62,739 nt of DNA from Bacillus sp. 2B10 (GCA_003946805.1 RPSH01000024.1:1-62739); one strand, 5' to 3'. Positions 36,127 to 45,321 are shown, counted from the stretch's first letter. The notes: a model not told the origin generated them from the letters alone. A program made the numbers and translations.

Positions 36127-36684
36127 TCAGCTGCCACATTCCCAGCGACCGTCGCGATAGACGCGCTCGCCGCCGTCGTCGGTGCGCATCGTCAGCGTCG
36201 CCGGCCACGCCCGGGTCGATGTCGACGCCTGCTGCCCCGGACCCGCCGGATGGTCGATCGTGAAGGCCACCTTGTCGCCGGCCAGGATGCCGCCCGTCTG
36301 CACCGCCTCGCGTCCCGGCGTGGCGGCGGTGATGCGGCGTTTCGCCTTGTTGAAATGGACCAGCCCGTCGCCTTCGTCCCGCACCAGCAGCAGCACCGGC
36401 CCGCCCGCGGTCGCGTGAAAGGTGCAGCCCGATCCCAGCAGATTCTTGTCGGCGAAGTCGGCGCGGACCATCGGCAGCAGTTCGGGGGCGGCGTGCGGCG
36501 CGGGGGTGTCGGGCAGGCCGCGGGTCGAGGCGACGGGCCGCTGCGGGTTGGCCCCCGGATCGACGCCGCCGATCGATCCGACCGGGGTCGCCGCCTGCGC
36601 GTCGGTCGCATTGGCCGGCGGGTCGGCCGAGCAGGCGGCAAGCGACAGCGTGGCGGCGGCGATGCAGGCGAGGCGGCGTGTCAT
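36127..36684 (-). CDS. Predicted lipoprotein of unknown function
   Basis: The 185-residue product has a lipoprotein signal peptide, MTRRLACIAAATLSLAACSA, with lipobox LAAC (Cys18), so it is likely anchored to a membrane facing the periplasm. The mature part has a proline-rich linker (about 40-70) and a C-terminal beta-rich domain (GCTFHATAGGPVLLLVRDEG, GILAGDKVAFTI) ending with a cysteine in GRWECGS; the two Cys could form a disulfide. No named family is recognised. It lies between tRNA-Arg and folE. Confidence 0.75.
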   Translation of the reverse strand: MTRRLACIAAATLSLAACSADPPANATDAQAATPVGSIGGVDPGANPQRPVASTRGLPDTPAPHAAPELLPMVRADFADKNLLGSGCTFHATAGGPVLLLVRDEGDGLVHFNKAKRRITAATPGREAVQTGGILAGDKVAFTIDHPAGPGQQASTSTRAWPATLTMRTDDGGERVYRDGRWECGS

Positions 36685-36719
36685 GGCCGTAAAACGCCCG
36701 GCCGCCGATCGCCGTTCCG

Positions 36720-37343
36720 TCAGCCGCGCCCGATCAGCGCCAGCACTTCCTTGCGGCTGCGTTCGTCGTCGCGGAACACGCCCATCATCCGGCTGGTCGT
36801 CATGGTGACGCCGGGCGTGCGCACCCCGCGCGAGGTCATGCAGCCATGCGTCGCCTCGATCACTACCGCAACTCCGCGCGGCTTGAGGCCGTTCCAGATG
36901 CAGTCGGCGACTTCCGCCGTCAGCCGTTCCTGCACCTGCAGCCGCCGTGCATAGCCGTGCAGCACCCGCGCCAGCTTGGAAATGCCGACGACATGGTCCT
37001 GCGGCAGATAGGCGATGTGCGCCTTGCCCACGATCGGCGCCATGTGATGCTCGCAATGCGACTGGAACGGAATGTCGCGCAGCAGCACAATCTCGTCATA
37101 GCCGCCGACTTCCTCGAACACCCGTTCGAGGTGATAGGCCGGATCCTCGGCATAGCCCTGCGTATATTCCTTCCACGCCCGCGCGACGCGCAGCGGCGTG
37201 TCGAGCAACCCTTCGCGGTCGGGATCGTCGCCGGTCCAGCGGATCAGCGTGCGGATCGCGGCGGCGACGTCGTCGGGCACCGGAATCTTGGGGGCGGGGC
37301 CGACCAGTTCGCCGCCATCGGCATCGTCGTTCGCGTCACACAT
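36720..37343 (-). CDS. folE: GTP cyclohydrolase I
   Basis: FolE converts GTP to dihydroneopterin triphosphate, the first step of folate synthesis. The 207-residue protein has the zinc and active-site segments FQSHCEHHMAPIVGKAHIAY (Cys and His ligands) and IEATHGCMTSRGV (third ligand Cys and catalytic His), plus VVGISKLARVLHGYARRLQ and QERLT. The start MCDANDDAD was chosen; an ATG 13 codons upstream is possible. It is divergent from the TonB-dependent receptor. Confidence 0.96.
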   Translation of the reverse strand: MCDANDDADGGELVGPAPKIPVPDDVAAAIRTLIRWTGDDPDREGLLDTPLRVARAWKEYTQGYAEDPAYHLERVFEEVGGYDEIVLLRDIPFQSHCEHHMAPIVGKAHIAYLPQDHVVGISKLARVLHGYARRLQVQERLTAEVADCIWNGLKPRGVAVVIEATHGCMTSRGVRTPGVTMTTSRMMGVFRDDERSRKEVLALIGRG

Positions 37344-37546
37344 CCTGCTGGTCCATTCCCGATCTTCGATCCGATACAGCATGCCGGCTCTGCCCGCTGT
37401 AGCGGAGCAACTGTGGCTTCCATACCCGTTCGCCGACAAAAGCGCGGTTTCATGGTTGCTTGCCCGTTGACGCGGGATAGATGCTTCGTCACCAAATGCA
37501 ACCTGCATAGCCGGACGATATCGGCAGCAGAGGAAGAGGGGATGCC

Positions 37547-40219
37547 ATGACGAAGTTCCAACTGCTGGCGGCCACCGCCCTGTCCATGGTCGTCGGCGCG
37601 CTGCCCGCCGTCGCACAGACCACGGCCACGTCGCCCGTACCGTCCACGCCGACCGCCGCGGGCGCGGTGCAGCAGGACGTGCCGCCGACCGCCACCGAAG
37701 AGGATTGGGGCAACGAGATCATCGTCACCGCCAATCGCCGCGCCGAGCCGATCCAGGACGTGCCGGTCGCGGTGACCGCGGTGAACGCGCAGCTGCTCGA
37801 CGATGCCGGCGTGCGCGACATCCGCGGGCTGGAACAGCTGGCCCCCTCGCTCCAGACCACGACCGGCCAGTCGTCGGCCGTATCCACCTCGCTGTCGATT
37901 CGCGGCGTCGGCACGGCGGGCGACAATCCGGGGTTCGAGCCGGCGGTCGGCGTGTTCATCGACGGCGTCTTCCGGTCGCGCGCAGGCATCGCCATCGCCG
38001 AACTGCCCGAGGTGGAACGCGTCGAGGTGCTGCGCGGACCGCAGGGGACGCTGTTCGGCCGCAATACCTCTGCCGGCGCGCTGTCGGTGACGACCGCGCT
38101 GCCGAAGTTCGATCTGGGTGGCTATGTCGAGGGCGAATACGGCAATTACAACGCATATGAGTTGAAGGGCGCGCTGACCGGGCCGGTGACCGAACAGCTC
38201 GCGCTGCGCGTCGATGGCGGCTATCGCAAGCGCGACGGCTATATCGACGACGTCAATTCCGACCGCGCGTTCAACGACATCAACCGCTGGTACGTCCGCG
38301 GCCAGGCGCTGTACGACACCTCGGCGTTCAGCTTCCGCCTGATCGGCGACTATTACAAGACCGACGAGCAGTGCTGCGGCGTCGTCAGCGGAACCCGCGG
38401 ACCGACCGCCGCCGCGATCCAGGCGATCGCGACGCAGCAGGGCCGCACCGGCATCTATACCGGGCCGCCGTCCGACCGGAAGATGGCGGCATCGCCCAAC
38501 CGCGATTATGGCGAAGCGGTGCGCGACTGGGGCTTGTCGGGCGAACTGAACGCCGATATCGGCGACCTGAAACTCACGTCGATCAGCGCCTATCGCGATT
38601 TCCGCGTACTGCGGAACCAGGACATCGACTATTCGGGGATCGATCGCGCCTATCGCGAAGGGTACAAGTCCTCGCTGCGCGACATCACGCAGGAACTGCG
38701 GCTGCAGGGGCAGCTGTTCGACGGCAAGCTCGATTTCCTCGTCGGCGGCTTCTACCTGAACGAAAAGCTGAAGCTGCGCGACACGGTGCGGCTGGGCAAC
38801 GATGCCAACCGCTATGTCGACACGCTGCTGGCGGGCGTGCTGGGCGCGCCGCCATCGGCCGGCGGCATCGGGCGGGCGGCGCAGTTCTTCGGCAGCTTCA
38901 ACGTGCCGACCTTTACCCAGCTGGTGACGTCGCTGCGCGGCGGCGCGGCGCTGCCCGCCGGCACGGTGCCGCTGTTCGGACAGTTGCTCTATGCGCAGAG
39001 TGCGGACTTGCAGGCCAATTTCGCGCCGGGATCGTCCGTCTTCAACTACCTCAACACGCCGCTGACGCCGAACGTCGCGGGACAGGGGAACAACAACGAC
39101 GATTTCCAGGTCGATACCAACGCGTTCGCGCTGTTCACCCACAACATCATCAACGTGACCGATCAGCTGTCGGTGACGCTGGGCCTGCGCTACAATTACG
39201 AACGCAAGGAGCTGGCGGCATCAATCAACAGCAACCCGGCGGCATGCGGCTTCTTCCTCGGCAACGATCCGCGCGCGGTCGTCTATCGCAATGCGATCCG
39301 CACCGCGAGTCCGGCGCTGTTCCAGAACCTGTTCCTGCTCAGCTGCAACCCGGCGGTGTCGAGCGAGTTCAACGGCAACTACACCCATGACCGGTCGGAA
39401 AGCCGGCTGACCGGCACCGCCAAGCTCGCCTACAAGTTCACGCCCGACATCCTCGGCTATGCCAGCTACGATCGCGGGTTCAAATCGGGTGGCTACAATC
39501 TCGACCAGGCGAGCTTCAATACCCGCGTGCTGGGCGGCGACGGTGCGCAGGCCACCGATCTGGAATTCGGGGCGGAAACGGTCGACAGCTACGAACTGGG
39601 CCTGAAGACCAGCTTCACGCGCAAATTCTCGTTCAACGCCGCGTTGTTCTACCAGAAGTTCAAGGGGCTCCAGTCGCTGCTCTTCGCGGGCAACAGCTTC
39701 ATCGTGCAGAACGTGCCGAAGTCGACCGCCAAGGGCGTCGAACTCGAGTCGCTGGTTCAGCCGATCCGCGAGCTGAGCTTCCGCTTCGGCTACACGCTGC
39801 TCGACGCATCCTATGATGCCGACAACGACTTCACCGGCACGCCGCTCCAGAACCAGAACGGCCGCCAGTTCCTGAACCAGCCGCGCAACGTGTTCACCGT
39901 CGCCGCGACGTGGACGCCGAAACTGACCGGCGACCTGAACGCGCTGTTCCATGTCGACATGCGCTACAACAGCGACGTGTCGATCGTCCGCGACGGCACC
40001 GGCACCACGCGGGTCGGCAATGACGGCTACCCGCTGCTCAACGGCAAGATCGGCGTGGCGACCGACGATCGCAGCAAGCAGCTGGAGTTCTTCGTCGAGA
40101 ACATCACCAACCAGTATTACAACATCTCCGGCTTCCCGATCCCCGAGCAGACCGGCACCTATGGCGTCTATCCCGCCATGCCGCGCTTCTACGGGGTGCG
40201 TGCCCGGTTCGGTTTCTGA
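37547..40219 (+). CDS. TonB-dependent outer-membrane receptor
   Basis: The 890-residue protein has a signal peptide (LLAATALSMVVGALPAVAQ), a TonB box region EIIVTANRRAEPIQDVP (about 57-73), a plug domain with VGVFIDGVFRSRAGI and VERVEVLRGPQGTLFGRN, then a large beta-barrel ending in the outer-membrane signature RARFGF. An RBS-like GAAGAGGGG precedes the ATG. TonB receptors import siderophores, vitamins or carbohydrates; the ligand cannot be inferred since no transporter, regulator or enzyme gene is adjacent. An adjacent cysteine pair occurs in TDEQCCGVV. Confidence 0.93.
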   Translation: MTKFQLLAATALSMVVGALPAVAQTTATSPVPSTPTAAGAVQQDVPPTATEEDWGNEIIVTANRRAEPIQDVPVAVTAVNAQLLDDAGVRDIRGLEQLAPSLQTTTGQSSAVSTSLSIRGVGTAGDNPGFEPAVGVFIDGVFRSRAGIAIAELPEVERVEVLRGPQGTLFGRNTSAGALSVTTALPKFDLGGYVEGEYGNYNAYELKGALTGPVTEQLALRVDGGYRKRDGYIDDVNSDRAFNDINRWYVRGQALYDTSAFSFRLIGDYYKTDEQCCGVVSGTRGPTAAAIQAIATQQGRTGIYTGPPSDRKMAASPNRDYGEAVRDWGLSGELNADIGDLKLTSISAYRDFRVLRNQDIDYSGIDRAYREGYKSSLRDITQELRLQGQLFDGKLDFLVGGFYLNEKLKLRDTVRLGNDANRYVDTLLAGVLGAPPSAGGIGRAAQFFGSFNVPTFTQLVTSLRGGAALPAGTVPLFGQLLYAQSADLQANFAPGSSVFNYLNTPLTPNVAGQGNNNDDFQVDTNAFALFTHNIINVTDQLSVTLGLRYNYERKELAASINSNPAACGFFLGNDPRAVVYRNAIRTASPALFQNLFLLSCNPAVSSEFNGNYTHDRSESRLTGTAKLAYKFTPDILGYASYDRGFKSGGYNLDQASFNTRVLGGDGAQATDLEFGAETVDSYELGLKTSFTRKFSFNAALFYQKFKGLQSLLFAGNSFIVQNVPKSTAKGVELESLVQPIRELSFRFGYTLLDASYDADNDFTGTPLQNQNGRQFLNQPRNVFTVAATWTPKLTGDLNALFHVDMRYNSDVSIVRDGTGTTRVGNDGYPLLNGKIGVATDDRSKQLEFFVENITNQYYNISGFPIPEQTGTYGVYPAMPRFYGVRARFGF

Positions 40220-40378
40220 CCCGAATTCGGGACGAAAGGCTGGTTATAGGGGGAATTTCGTGGAATCCCCGGTACGGTTTGTCGCTTTTCCCCCGCGACA
40301 AGCGCATCGGAACATTGCATAACCGTCGGCCTGCCGTGCCCACGGGGTGCGGCCCTCAGGGGGATTAGGAGGAATATT

Positions 40379-40651
40379 ATGGCCAAGGAAACCACGACGA
40401 CCGGCGGCGCCCGGGGCGGTATCGCGAAGCCGGTGCAGCCGTCGGCCGATCTGGCGAAGATCACCGGCTCCGATCCGCTGCCCCGCAGCGAAGTCGTCAG
40501 CAAGATGTGGGAATACATCAAGAAGCACGACCTGCAGAACCCGAAGGACAAGCGCGAGATCCTGGCCGACGCCACGCTCGAAAAGCTGTTCGGCAAGAAG
40601 TCGTGCTCGATGTTCGAAATGAACAAGCTGCTGAGCGCGCACATGAAGTGA
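40379..40651 (+). CDS. SWIB/MDM2 domain protein
   Basis: A 90-residue protein nearly all made of a SWIB domain (about residues 25-88: ITGSDPLPRSEVVSKMWEYI, KKHDLQNPKDKREILAD, KLFGKKSCSMFEMNKLLSAH), after a flexible basic N-terminus. SWIB domains are common in eukaryotic chromatin remodelers; in bacteria small versions occur, for example in Chlamydia, where a role in chromosome condensation or DNA binding has been suggested. A strong RBS AGGAGGA (40367-40373) lies 5 bases before the ATG, implying high expression. A hairpin terminator follows. Confidence 0.93.
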   Translation: MAKETTTTGGARGGIAKPVQPSADLAKITGSDPLPRSEVVSKMWEYIKKHDLQNPKDKREILADATLEKLFGKKSCSMFEMNKLLSAHMK

Positions 40652-40691
40652 CCGGTTCGCGCCGCTGGTGCGGTGCGACCTGTTCGTGAAG

Positions 40692-40723
40692 ACGCCGCCT
40701 GGGGCAACCCGGGCGGCGTTTTC
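40692..40723 (+). terminator. Intrinsic terminator after the SWIB gene
   Basis: Stem ACGCCGCCTGGG / CCCGGGCGGCGT (one T-G pair) with loop GCAA (40692-40719), followed by TTTCG (TTTT counting the last stem base). Position 41 bases after the SWIB stop fits a rho-independent terminator. Confidence 0.8.
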
Positions 40724-40861
40724 GTATCGTGACAAAGCGTTGCCGGTGCGATTTTCGGAAACGTATCGTGCTCTCGATCGGTTATGTCCGTATCGGACAA
40801 ACGTCCGAACCGGTTACCGGCCAGCATGGGCCGGAACCATTCGCAGGAACAGGAGATGGAC

Positions 40862-41308
40862 ATGACGATCGGATTGGCCGGCATGATATGGGTGATGGCT
40901 TCGGTCGCGCCGCAGGCCGGCATGGCGCACAGCGTTCGCATCGACCACGCCACCGGCACGGTACAGTCGGACTATCGCGCTGACGTACAGGTCACCCACC
41001 GCCAGGTCGGCGCGGCCGGTGCGGGCGGACGCCCGTCGACGTTGCGCTGCATGTGGCGCGCGGGACTGGTGGTCGACCGGCAGGCACGGCACGCCTCGGG
41101 ATCGACGCTGGCACGCTCGTTCGCGCACGACAATGTGGTCGAGGGCAGCCGGCCGGGCTGGTGCAGCGCGCAGAAGCGCGCGATCGCGGATGAAGTCGCG
41201 ACGCGCACCCCCGAACTACAGGCGCAACTGGTACGACTGGCGCAGGAGGACCACGGGGTACTCCACGCCGAAATCGACCGGATGCAGGGAAACAGACAGG
41301 CAGGATGA
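40862..41308 (+). CDS. Small exported protein of unknown function
   Basis: The 148-residue product has a hydrophobic signal peptide (MTIGLAGMIWVMASVAPQAG, cleavage after AHS or nearby). The rest is polar, with two cysteines (TLRCMWRAGL and GWCSAQKRA) and HDNVVEGSRPGWC, conserved-looking but not a family I can name. The ATG at 40862 was preferred to one two codons earlier because the AGGAG at 40851 is better spaced. The stop overlaps the next gene by ATGA, so both are likely co-translated. Confidence 0.72.
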   Translation: MTIGLAGMIWVMASVAPQAGMAHSVRIDHATGTVQSDYRADVQVTHRQVGAAGAGGRPSTLRCMWRAGLVVDRQARHASGSTLARSFAHDNVVEGSRPGWCSAQKRAIADEVATRTPELQAQLVRLAQEDHGVLHAEIDRMQGNRQAG

Positions 41309-42036
41309 CAGCAAGAGCAGTTTTCGGAGCGATGTCGCTGTTGCTGACGACAGCGGCACAGGCGCAGTCGCTGCCGTCGGTCGGGGTTGAGGCGACCACC
41401 GACGAACGGCGGCGCGGGTTGAGCTGGAGCGAGGGCAGGGCATCGATTTCCGGCGATGCCGCGCTGACGCTGGGCGCGATCGAGATCGACGCCCGGGTTG
41501 CCGCCCTGCGCGACTCGGTGCGACACGATGGCGCCGATGCGGTTGCCGATCTGGGCGCGGCGTTCGTTGCCGATGCCGGACCGTTGCAACTGCGCGGGCG
41601 GGCGATCGGTCACATCTTCGCCGGCGCGGCGCGTGGCATGGACTATGCCGAATTCGGCGGCGATGCGCGCTATGCGCTGGGGCCGGTCGAACTGACGGCC
41701 GGCGCGCTCTATGCTCCGCCGCAGCGGGCGATCGGCGGCAGCAACCTGTATCTGTCGGCACAGGCGGTCGCGGGGATACCGGCCACGCCGTTCACGCTGG
41801 TCGGCGGCGTCGGACGCTCGTCGGGCGCGGTGGACGCTGCCGCGCGCGCCGACCGGTTGCGGCCCGGCGGGACCTATACCGACTGGCGGCTGGGCGTCGA
41901 ACATACCACCGGCCCGCTGACGCTGGCGGTCGACTATGTCGGGACCGACCTGACCGACGACCGCGTGGTAAGCGCCATCGGGGATCGGCGACACGGCGGC
42001 GACCGGATTCTGGGCCGGGCGCGGTTCGCGTTCTGA
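41305..42036 (+). CDS. TorF-like putative porin
   Basis: The 243-residue protein has a signal peptide (VFGAMSLLLTTAAQAQ, cleavage near residue 20) and then alternating beta-strand sequence such as SVGVEATTDERRRGLSWSEG, ending in a terminal phenylalanine (LGRARFAF), the outer-membrane insertion signature. The opening strand with TTDERRRGLSW resembles the Gcw_chp/TorF family (usual TDYRFRGVS). The function is unknown; a small barrel of about 10-12 strands is plausible. It is coupled to the upstream exported protein by ATGA. Confidence 0.72.
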   Translation: MTARAVFGAMSLLLTTAAQAQSLPSVGVEATTDERRRGLSWSEGRASISGDAALTLGAIEIDARVAALRDSVRHDGADAVADLGAAFVADAGPLQLRGRAIGHIFAGAARGMDYAEFGGDARYALGPVELTAGALYAPPQRAIGGSNLYLSAQAVAGIPATPFTLVGGVGRSSGAVDAAARADRLRPGGTYTDWRLGVEHTTGPLTLAVDYVGTDLTDDRVVSAIGDRRHGGDRILGRARFAF

Positions 42037-42104
42037 GGCCCTGAAGACGCAAACGCCGCACCAATGGTTGGGACGGTGCTTCCGGCTCTGAATCCAAAAG
42101 CGCA

Positions 42105-42138
42105 CGTCACCCCAGCCTGCGCTGGGGTGACGTTTTTG
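42105..42138 (+). terminator. Palindrome plus T-run after the TorF-like gene
   Basis: A perfect 13-base inverted repeat ACGTCACCCCAGC, loop CTGC, GCTGGGGTGACGT (42105-42134), followed by TTTT. It lies between the convergent TorF-like and leuA stops. It belongs to the dispersed GTCACCCC family, but with its T-run it is a convincing terminator for the plus-strand gene. Confidence 0.8.
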
Positions 42139-42145
42139 GCTGGGT

Positions 42146-43822
42146 TTATCCCCGCACCGTCGCATTGGCCGCGCTCAGCGCCGCCCGCACCGTCGCGGTC
42201 GCGACGTCGCCGTCGATCCCCACCCCGAACACCCGCCGCCCGTCGGGCAGGCTGCATTCGAGATACGCCGCGGCCTGCGCATCGGCGCCATGGCCGATCG
42301 CGTGCTCGCTGTAATCGATGACGTCCATGTCGATGCCGCCCTCGTCGCGCAGCGCGGCGAGCAGCCCCGACAGCAGCCCGTTGCCCTTGCCCGAGATCGA
42401 ACGCTCCTCGCCATCCATCTGGACGCGGCCGACGAAGGTGCGCGGCGGACCGCCGCCGGGCGCATGGGTTTCGGCATAGTCGATCAGTGCGTAGCGATCC
42501 TTGCCGTGCGGCAGATACGCGTCGTGGAACGCGGCCCAGATGTCGGCGGCGTTCAGTTCGCGGCCCAGCCGGTCGGCCATCGCCTGCACGTGGCGGCTCA
42601 GATCGGCCTGCAACCGCTTGGGCAGCTTCAGCCCCTTGTCCTGTTCGAGCACCCACGCCACGCCGCCCTTGCCCGACTGCGAATTGACGCGGATCACCGC
42701 TTCATAGCTGCGGCCGAGATCGGCGGGGTCGATCGGGAGATAGGGGACTTCCCATAGGCCGTCGTTGCGCACCGCCTGTGCCGCCATGCCCTTCTTGATC
42801 GCGTCCTGATGGCTGCCCGAAAAGGCGGTGAACACCAGATCGCCGGCATAGGGCGTGCGCGGATGGACCGGCAGCGCGGTGCAATAGTTCACCGTGTTCA
42901 CGACCTCGTCGATGTCCGACAGGTCGAGCTGCGGGTCGACGCCCTGCGTGTAGAGGTTCAGCGCGACCGTCACGAGATCGCAATTGCCGGTCCGCTCGCC
43001 ATTGCCGAGCAGGCAACCCTCGACCCGGTCGGCGCCGGCCATCAGCCCCAGTTCGGCGGCGGCGACGCCGGTGCCGCGGTCGTTATGGGTGTGCAGCGAG
43101 ATGACGACGCTGTCGCGGTTGGGCACGTTGCGACAGAACCATTCGATCTGGTCGGCATAGACGTTGGGCGTCGCCGCCTCGACCGTCGCCGGCAGGTTCA
43201 GGATCAGCGGCTTGTCCGGCGTCGGGCGCAGCACGTCCATCACCGCTGCGCAGACCTCGACCGAGAAGTCGAGTTCGGCGGTCGAAAAGGTTTCCGGGCT
43301 GTATTCGAACCGCCAGTCGGTGTCCGGGCGCTTCGCCGCCTCGTCGCGCAGCACCTTCGCACCCGCGATGGCGATCTCGCGGACTTCGTGGCGTTCCATG
43401 CCGAACACGATCCGCCGCCATGCCGGGCTGACCGCGTTGTAGAGGTGGACGATCGCCTGCCTCGCGCCGTCGAGGCTTTCGAAGCTGCGCTCGATCAGGT
43501 CGCGGCGCGACTGGGTCAGCACCTGCACCCACACGTCGTCGGGAATGCGATCGTCGCGCACCAGGCTGGAAATGAAGTCGAACTCGGTCGCCCCGGCGGA
43601 GGGGAAGCCGACCTCGATCTCCTTCAGCCCGACCTTCAGCAGCAGGTCGAAGAACCGGTTCTTCTTCTCCGCGCCCATCGGGTCGATCAGCGCCTGATTG
43701 CCGTCGCGCAGGTCGGTCGACAGCCAGCGGGGAGCCGTGGTGATCGTGCGCGACGGCCATTGCCGGTCGGGCAGGTCGATGGTGGGGAAGGGGCGGTATT
43801 TGGTCGAAGGATCGCGCAGCAT
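42146..43822 (-). CDS. leuA: 2-isopropylmalate synthase, long form
   Basis: LeuA condenses acetyl-CoA with 2-ketoisovalerate, the first leucine-specific step. The 558-residue protein has the catalytic barrel with [31 protein letters not shown] and [12 protein letters not shown], and a C-terminal regulatory domain (about 430-558, [20 protein letters not shown]) that binds leucine for feedback inhibition in the family. A candidate leader peptide rich in rare Leu codons lies upstream at 43921-43965. Confidence 0.97.
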   Translation of the reverse strand: MLRDPSTKYRPFPTIDLPDRQWPSRTITTAPRWLSTDLRDGNQALIDPMGAEKKNRFFDLLLKVGLKEIEVGFPSAGATEFDFISSLVRDDRIPDDVWVQVLTQSRRDLIERSFESLDGARQAIVHLYNAVSPAWRRIVFGMERHEVREIAIAGAKVLRDEAAKRPDTDWRFEYSPETFSTAELDFSVEVCAAVMDVLRPTPDKPLILNLPATVEAATPNVYADQIEWFCRNVPNRDSVVISLHTHNDRGTGVAAAELGLMAGADRVEGCLLGNGERTGNCDLVTVALNLYTQGVDPQLDLSDIDEVVNTVNYCTALPVHPRTPYAGDLVFTAFSGSHQDAIKKGMAAQAVRNDGLWEVPYLPIDPADLGRSYEAVIRVNSQSGKGGVAWVLEQDKGLKLPKRLQADLSRHVQAMADRLGRELNAADIWAAFHDAYLPHGKDRYALIDYAETHAPGGGPPRTFVGRVQMDGEERSISGKGNGLLSGLLAALRDEGGIDMDVIDYSEHAIGHGADAQAAAYLECSLPDGRRVFGVGIDGDVATATVRAALSAANATVRG

Positions 43823-43965
43823 GTCGTCTCTGGCCTGTCTGGGGCGCTACCCGAGCGCCGGTATCTGCCGAAAGGGTTCGATACTCCCTCAGGACCAGCG
43901 CACGCGCGTGCGATCCGGCCCTAAGGGCGGCTAAGTCGTAGCAGTCGGGCGTTCGCGCAGACCAT
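43823..43965 (-). promoter_or_regulatory. Candidate leucine attenuator leader of leuA
   Basis: On the minus strand a 14-codon leader frame is followed by GC-rich stems. CGCACG/CGTGCG (around 43902-43915 in plus coordinates) pairs in the middle, and GGCGCT/AGCGCC (around 43847-43863) is closer to leuA. No T-run was found after the second stem, so whether it works as terminator, or by blocking the leuA ribosome site, is unclear. The evidence rests on the leader peptide codons and the position. Confidence 0.5.
43921..43965 (-). CDS. Putative leuA leader peptide
   Basis: ATG to TAG, 14 residues: MVCANARLLRLSRP. It contains three leucine codons in four positions (CTG CTA, CGA, CTT). CTA and CTT are scarce in this GC-rich sequence, and CGA is also uncommon, which is what a ribosome-stalling leader would be expected to use. 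It lies 98 bases upstream of the leuA start. The ribosome-binding site is weak. Confidence 0.5.
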   Translation of the reverse strand: MVCANARLLRLSRP

Positions 43966-44077
43966 GGCGCGTCTGTGGGGAAAAGCGGTCCGAAAGTCCA
44001 TAGGCGAGGGGCGTCGATACCGGTTGGTAACGAAGCCCGCTGTATCGACAGTGGTTTGGCGGGTTTCCGATGAGGCG

Positions 44078-44464
44078 ATGATGTTGCAGCTGATCTATGT
44101 AAGCACGGCCCGCACCGGTGCGACGATCGATCTTGCCCGGATACTGGCGAGTTCGCGGCGCAACAACCGCCGCGACGGCATCACCGGATTGCTGCACCAC
44201 CGCGGCCGCCGGTTCCTGCAGGCGCTGGAAGGGGAGGCGGCGCACGTCGAGGCGGCCTATGCGCGCATCGCCGCCGATCCGCGGCACCATGCGATGGTCG
44301 TGCTGTCCCGGCGCGAGGTCGCGACGCGCGAGTTCGGCGACTGGGCGATGGCCGCCGACGACGGCACGGGCAGCATCGTCGCACAGGTCGCGACGCTGGT
44401 CGAAGGTGCCGCGCCCAGCGTGCGCGGCACCTTCGAAGGGTTCGCGGCGATGCGCGCGGCCTGA
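44078..44464 (+). CDS. BLUF-domain blue-light photoreceptor, stand-alone
   Basis: BLUF domains bind FAD and sense blue light. The 128-residue protein is little more than this domain: Y7 in QLIYVS, the RRNN pair (N29/N30), ITGLLHH, Q48 in FLQALEG, and W89-M91 in GDWAM, so the flavin-binding Tyr, Asn, Gln and the Met/Trp region are all present. The loop after the first strand is one residue shorter than usual. No output domain is fused, so it must act through a partner. The start at the first of two ATGs was chosen; the frame is open further upstream. It is divergent from leuA. Confidence 0.88.
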   Translation: MMLQLIYVSTARTGATIDLARILASSRRNNRRDGITGLLHHRGRRFLQALEGEAAHVEAAYARIAADPRHHAMVVLSRREVATREFGDWAMAADDGTGSIVAQVATLVEGAAPSVRGTFEGFAAMRAA

Positions 44465-44484
44465 ACCCCGCGCACCGACCGGCG

Positions 44485-45090
44485 TTACGCCGCGACGAAC
44501 GCGGCGTTGATCGTCAGGTCGACCTTGTCCGACACGACCGGCACGGCCATGCCGAGCCCGAACTCGCTGCGATTGATCGATCCCGTCGCGGTGAAGCCGA
44601 CATTCTTCTTCTTGTTCATCGGGTTCTCGCCCGCGCCCACGAAGCGCATGGTCAGTTGCACCGGCTTCGTCTGGCCCTTGATCGTCAGGTTGCCGTTCAT
44701 CATCCAATGATCGCCCATCGGCTGGATGCGGGTCGACACGAACTTCGCGGTCGGGTTGTTGGCGACGTCGAAGAAATCCTTCGACTTCAGATGCTCGGCG
44801 AATTGCGGGCTGGTGACGGTCAGCGACCTGGCGATGTCGAAATCGATCGCGACCTTGCTGGCCGCCGGGTTCTTCGGATCGATCGTCGCGGTACCGCCAG
44901 TTGCACCGAACAGGCCGTCCAGCATCGAGAAGCCCATATGGTTCACGCGCCAGTGGACCTGGGTATGCGCGGTATCGACGGTGTAGGTGCCGGCGGTGAC
45001 GCGGGCCTTGTCGGGGGCGCCGGGCAGCTGGGCGACGGTCGGGGCGGCGACCGCGAACAGGGCGGCGGCGAGGATCAGGGGCGTGCGCAT
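44485..45090 (-). CDS. YceI-family periplasmic protein
   Basis: The 201-residue protein has a signal peptide (LILAAALFAVAAPTVAQ, cleavage near residue 21) and a YceI beta-barrel domain: YTVDTAHTQVHWRVNHMGFS, FEIDFDI-type VAIDFDIARSLTV, LKSKDFFDVANNPTAKF, GNLTIKGQTKPVQL, and SINRSEFGLGMAV. YceI proteins bind isoprenoid lipids such as polyprenyl chains in a hydrophobic pocket; the ligand here is unknown. Confidence 0.92.
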   Translation of the reverse strand: MRTPLILAAALFAVAAPTVAQLPGAPDKARVTAGTYTVDTAHTQVHWRVNHMGFSMLDGLFGATGGTATIDPKNPAASKVAIDFDIARSLTVTSPQFAEHLKSKDFFDVANNPTAKFVSTRIQPMGDHWMMNGNLTIKGQTKPVQLTMRFVGAGENPMNKKKNVGFTATGSINRSEFGLGMAVPVVSDKVDLTINAAFVAA

Positions 45091-45237
45091 GGGTGTGGCT
45101 CTCCGGTTGAGGCGAAGTCGGGATGCCGCCGTTGTCGGAGGTGCCACGCTTCGGGTCAAATACCGGATGCGAAACGGTTGGTTTCGGTTTCGGTGCCGTG
45201 GGGTGGGGGCATATTGCCGCCCGCCCGTCGGTCGCGG

Positions 45238-45266
45238 CAAAGCCGCGCCCCGAGGGGCGGGCTTTG
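45238..45266. terminator. Hairpin between ilvC and yceI
   Basis: CAAAGCC (45238-45244) pairs with GGCTTTG (45260-45266), with inner GCCCC/GGGGC. It lies about 55 bases past the ilvC stop in the minus direction and before yceI. There is no T-run, so termination is uncertain. No gene was found in this 231-base gap. Confidence 0.45.
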
Positions 45267-45321
45267 TCGCGCCGGCCGGTCCAAAAGCTGTCGAGTGCAG
45301 CGGCCTCGCCGCTGCGCTCCG

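Noticed and set aside
40220..40231. CCCGAATTCGGG palindrome after the TonB receptor as terminator
   Set aside because: It has no loop and no T-run; too short to call.
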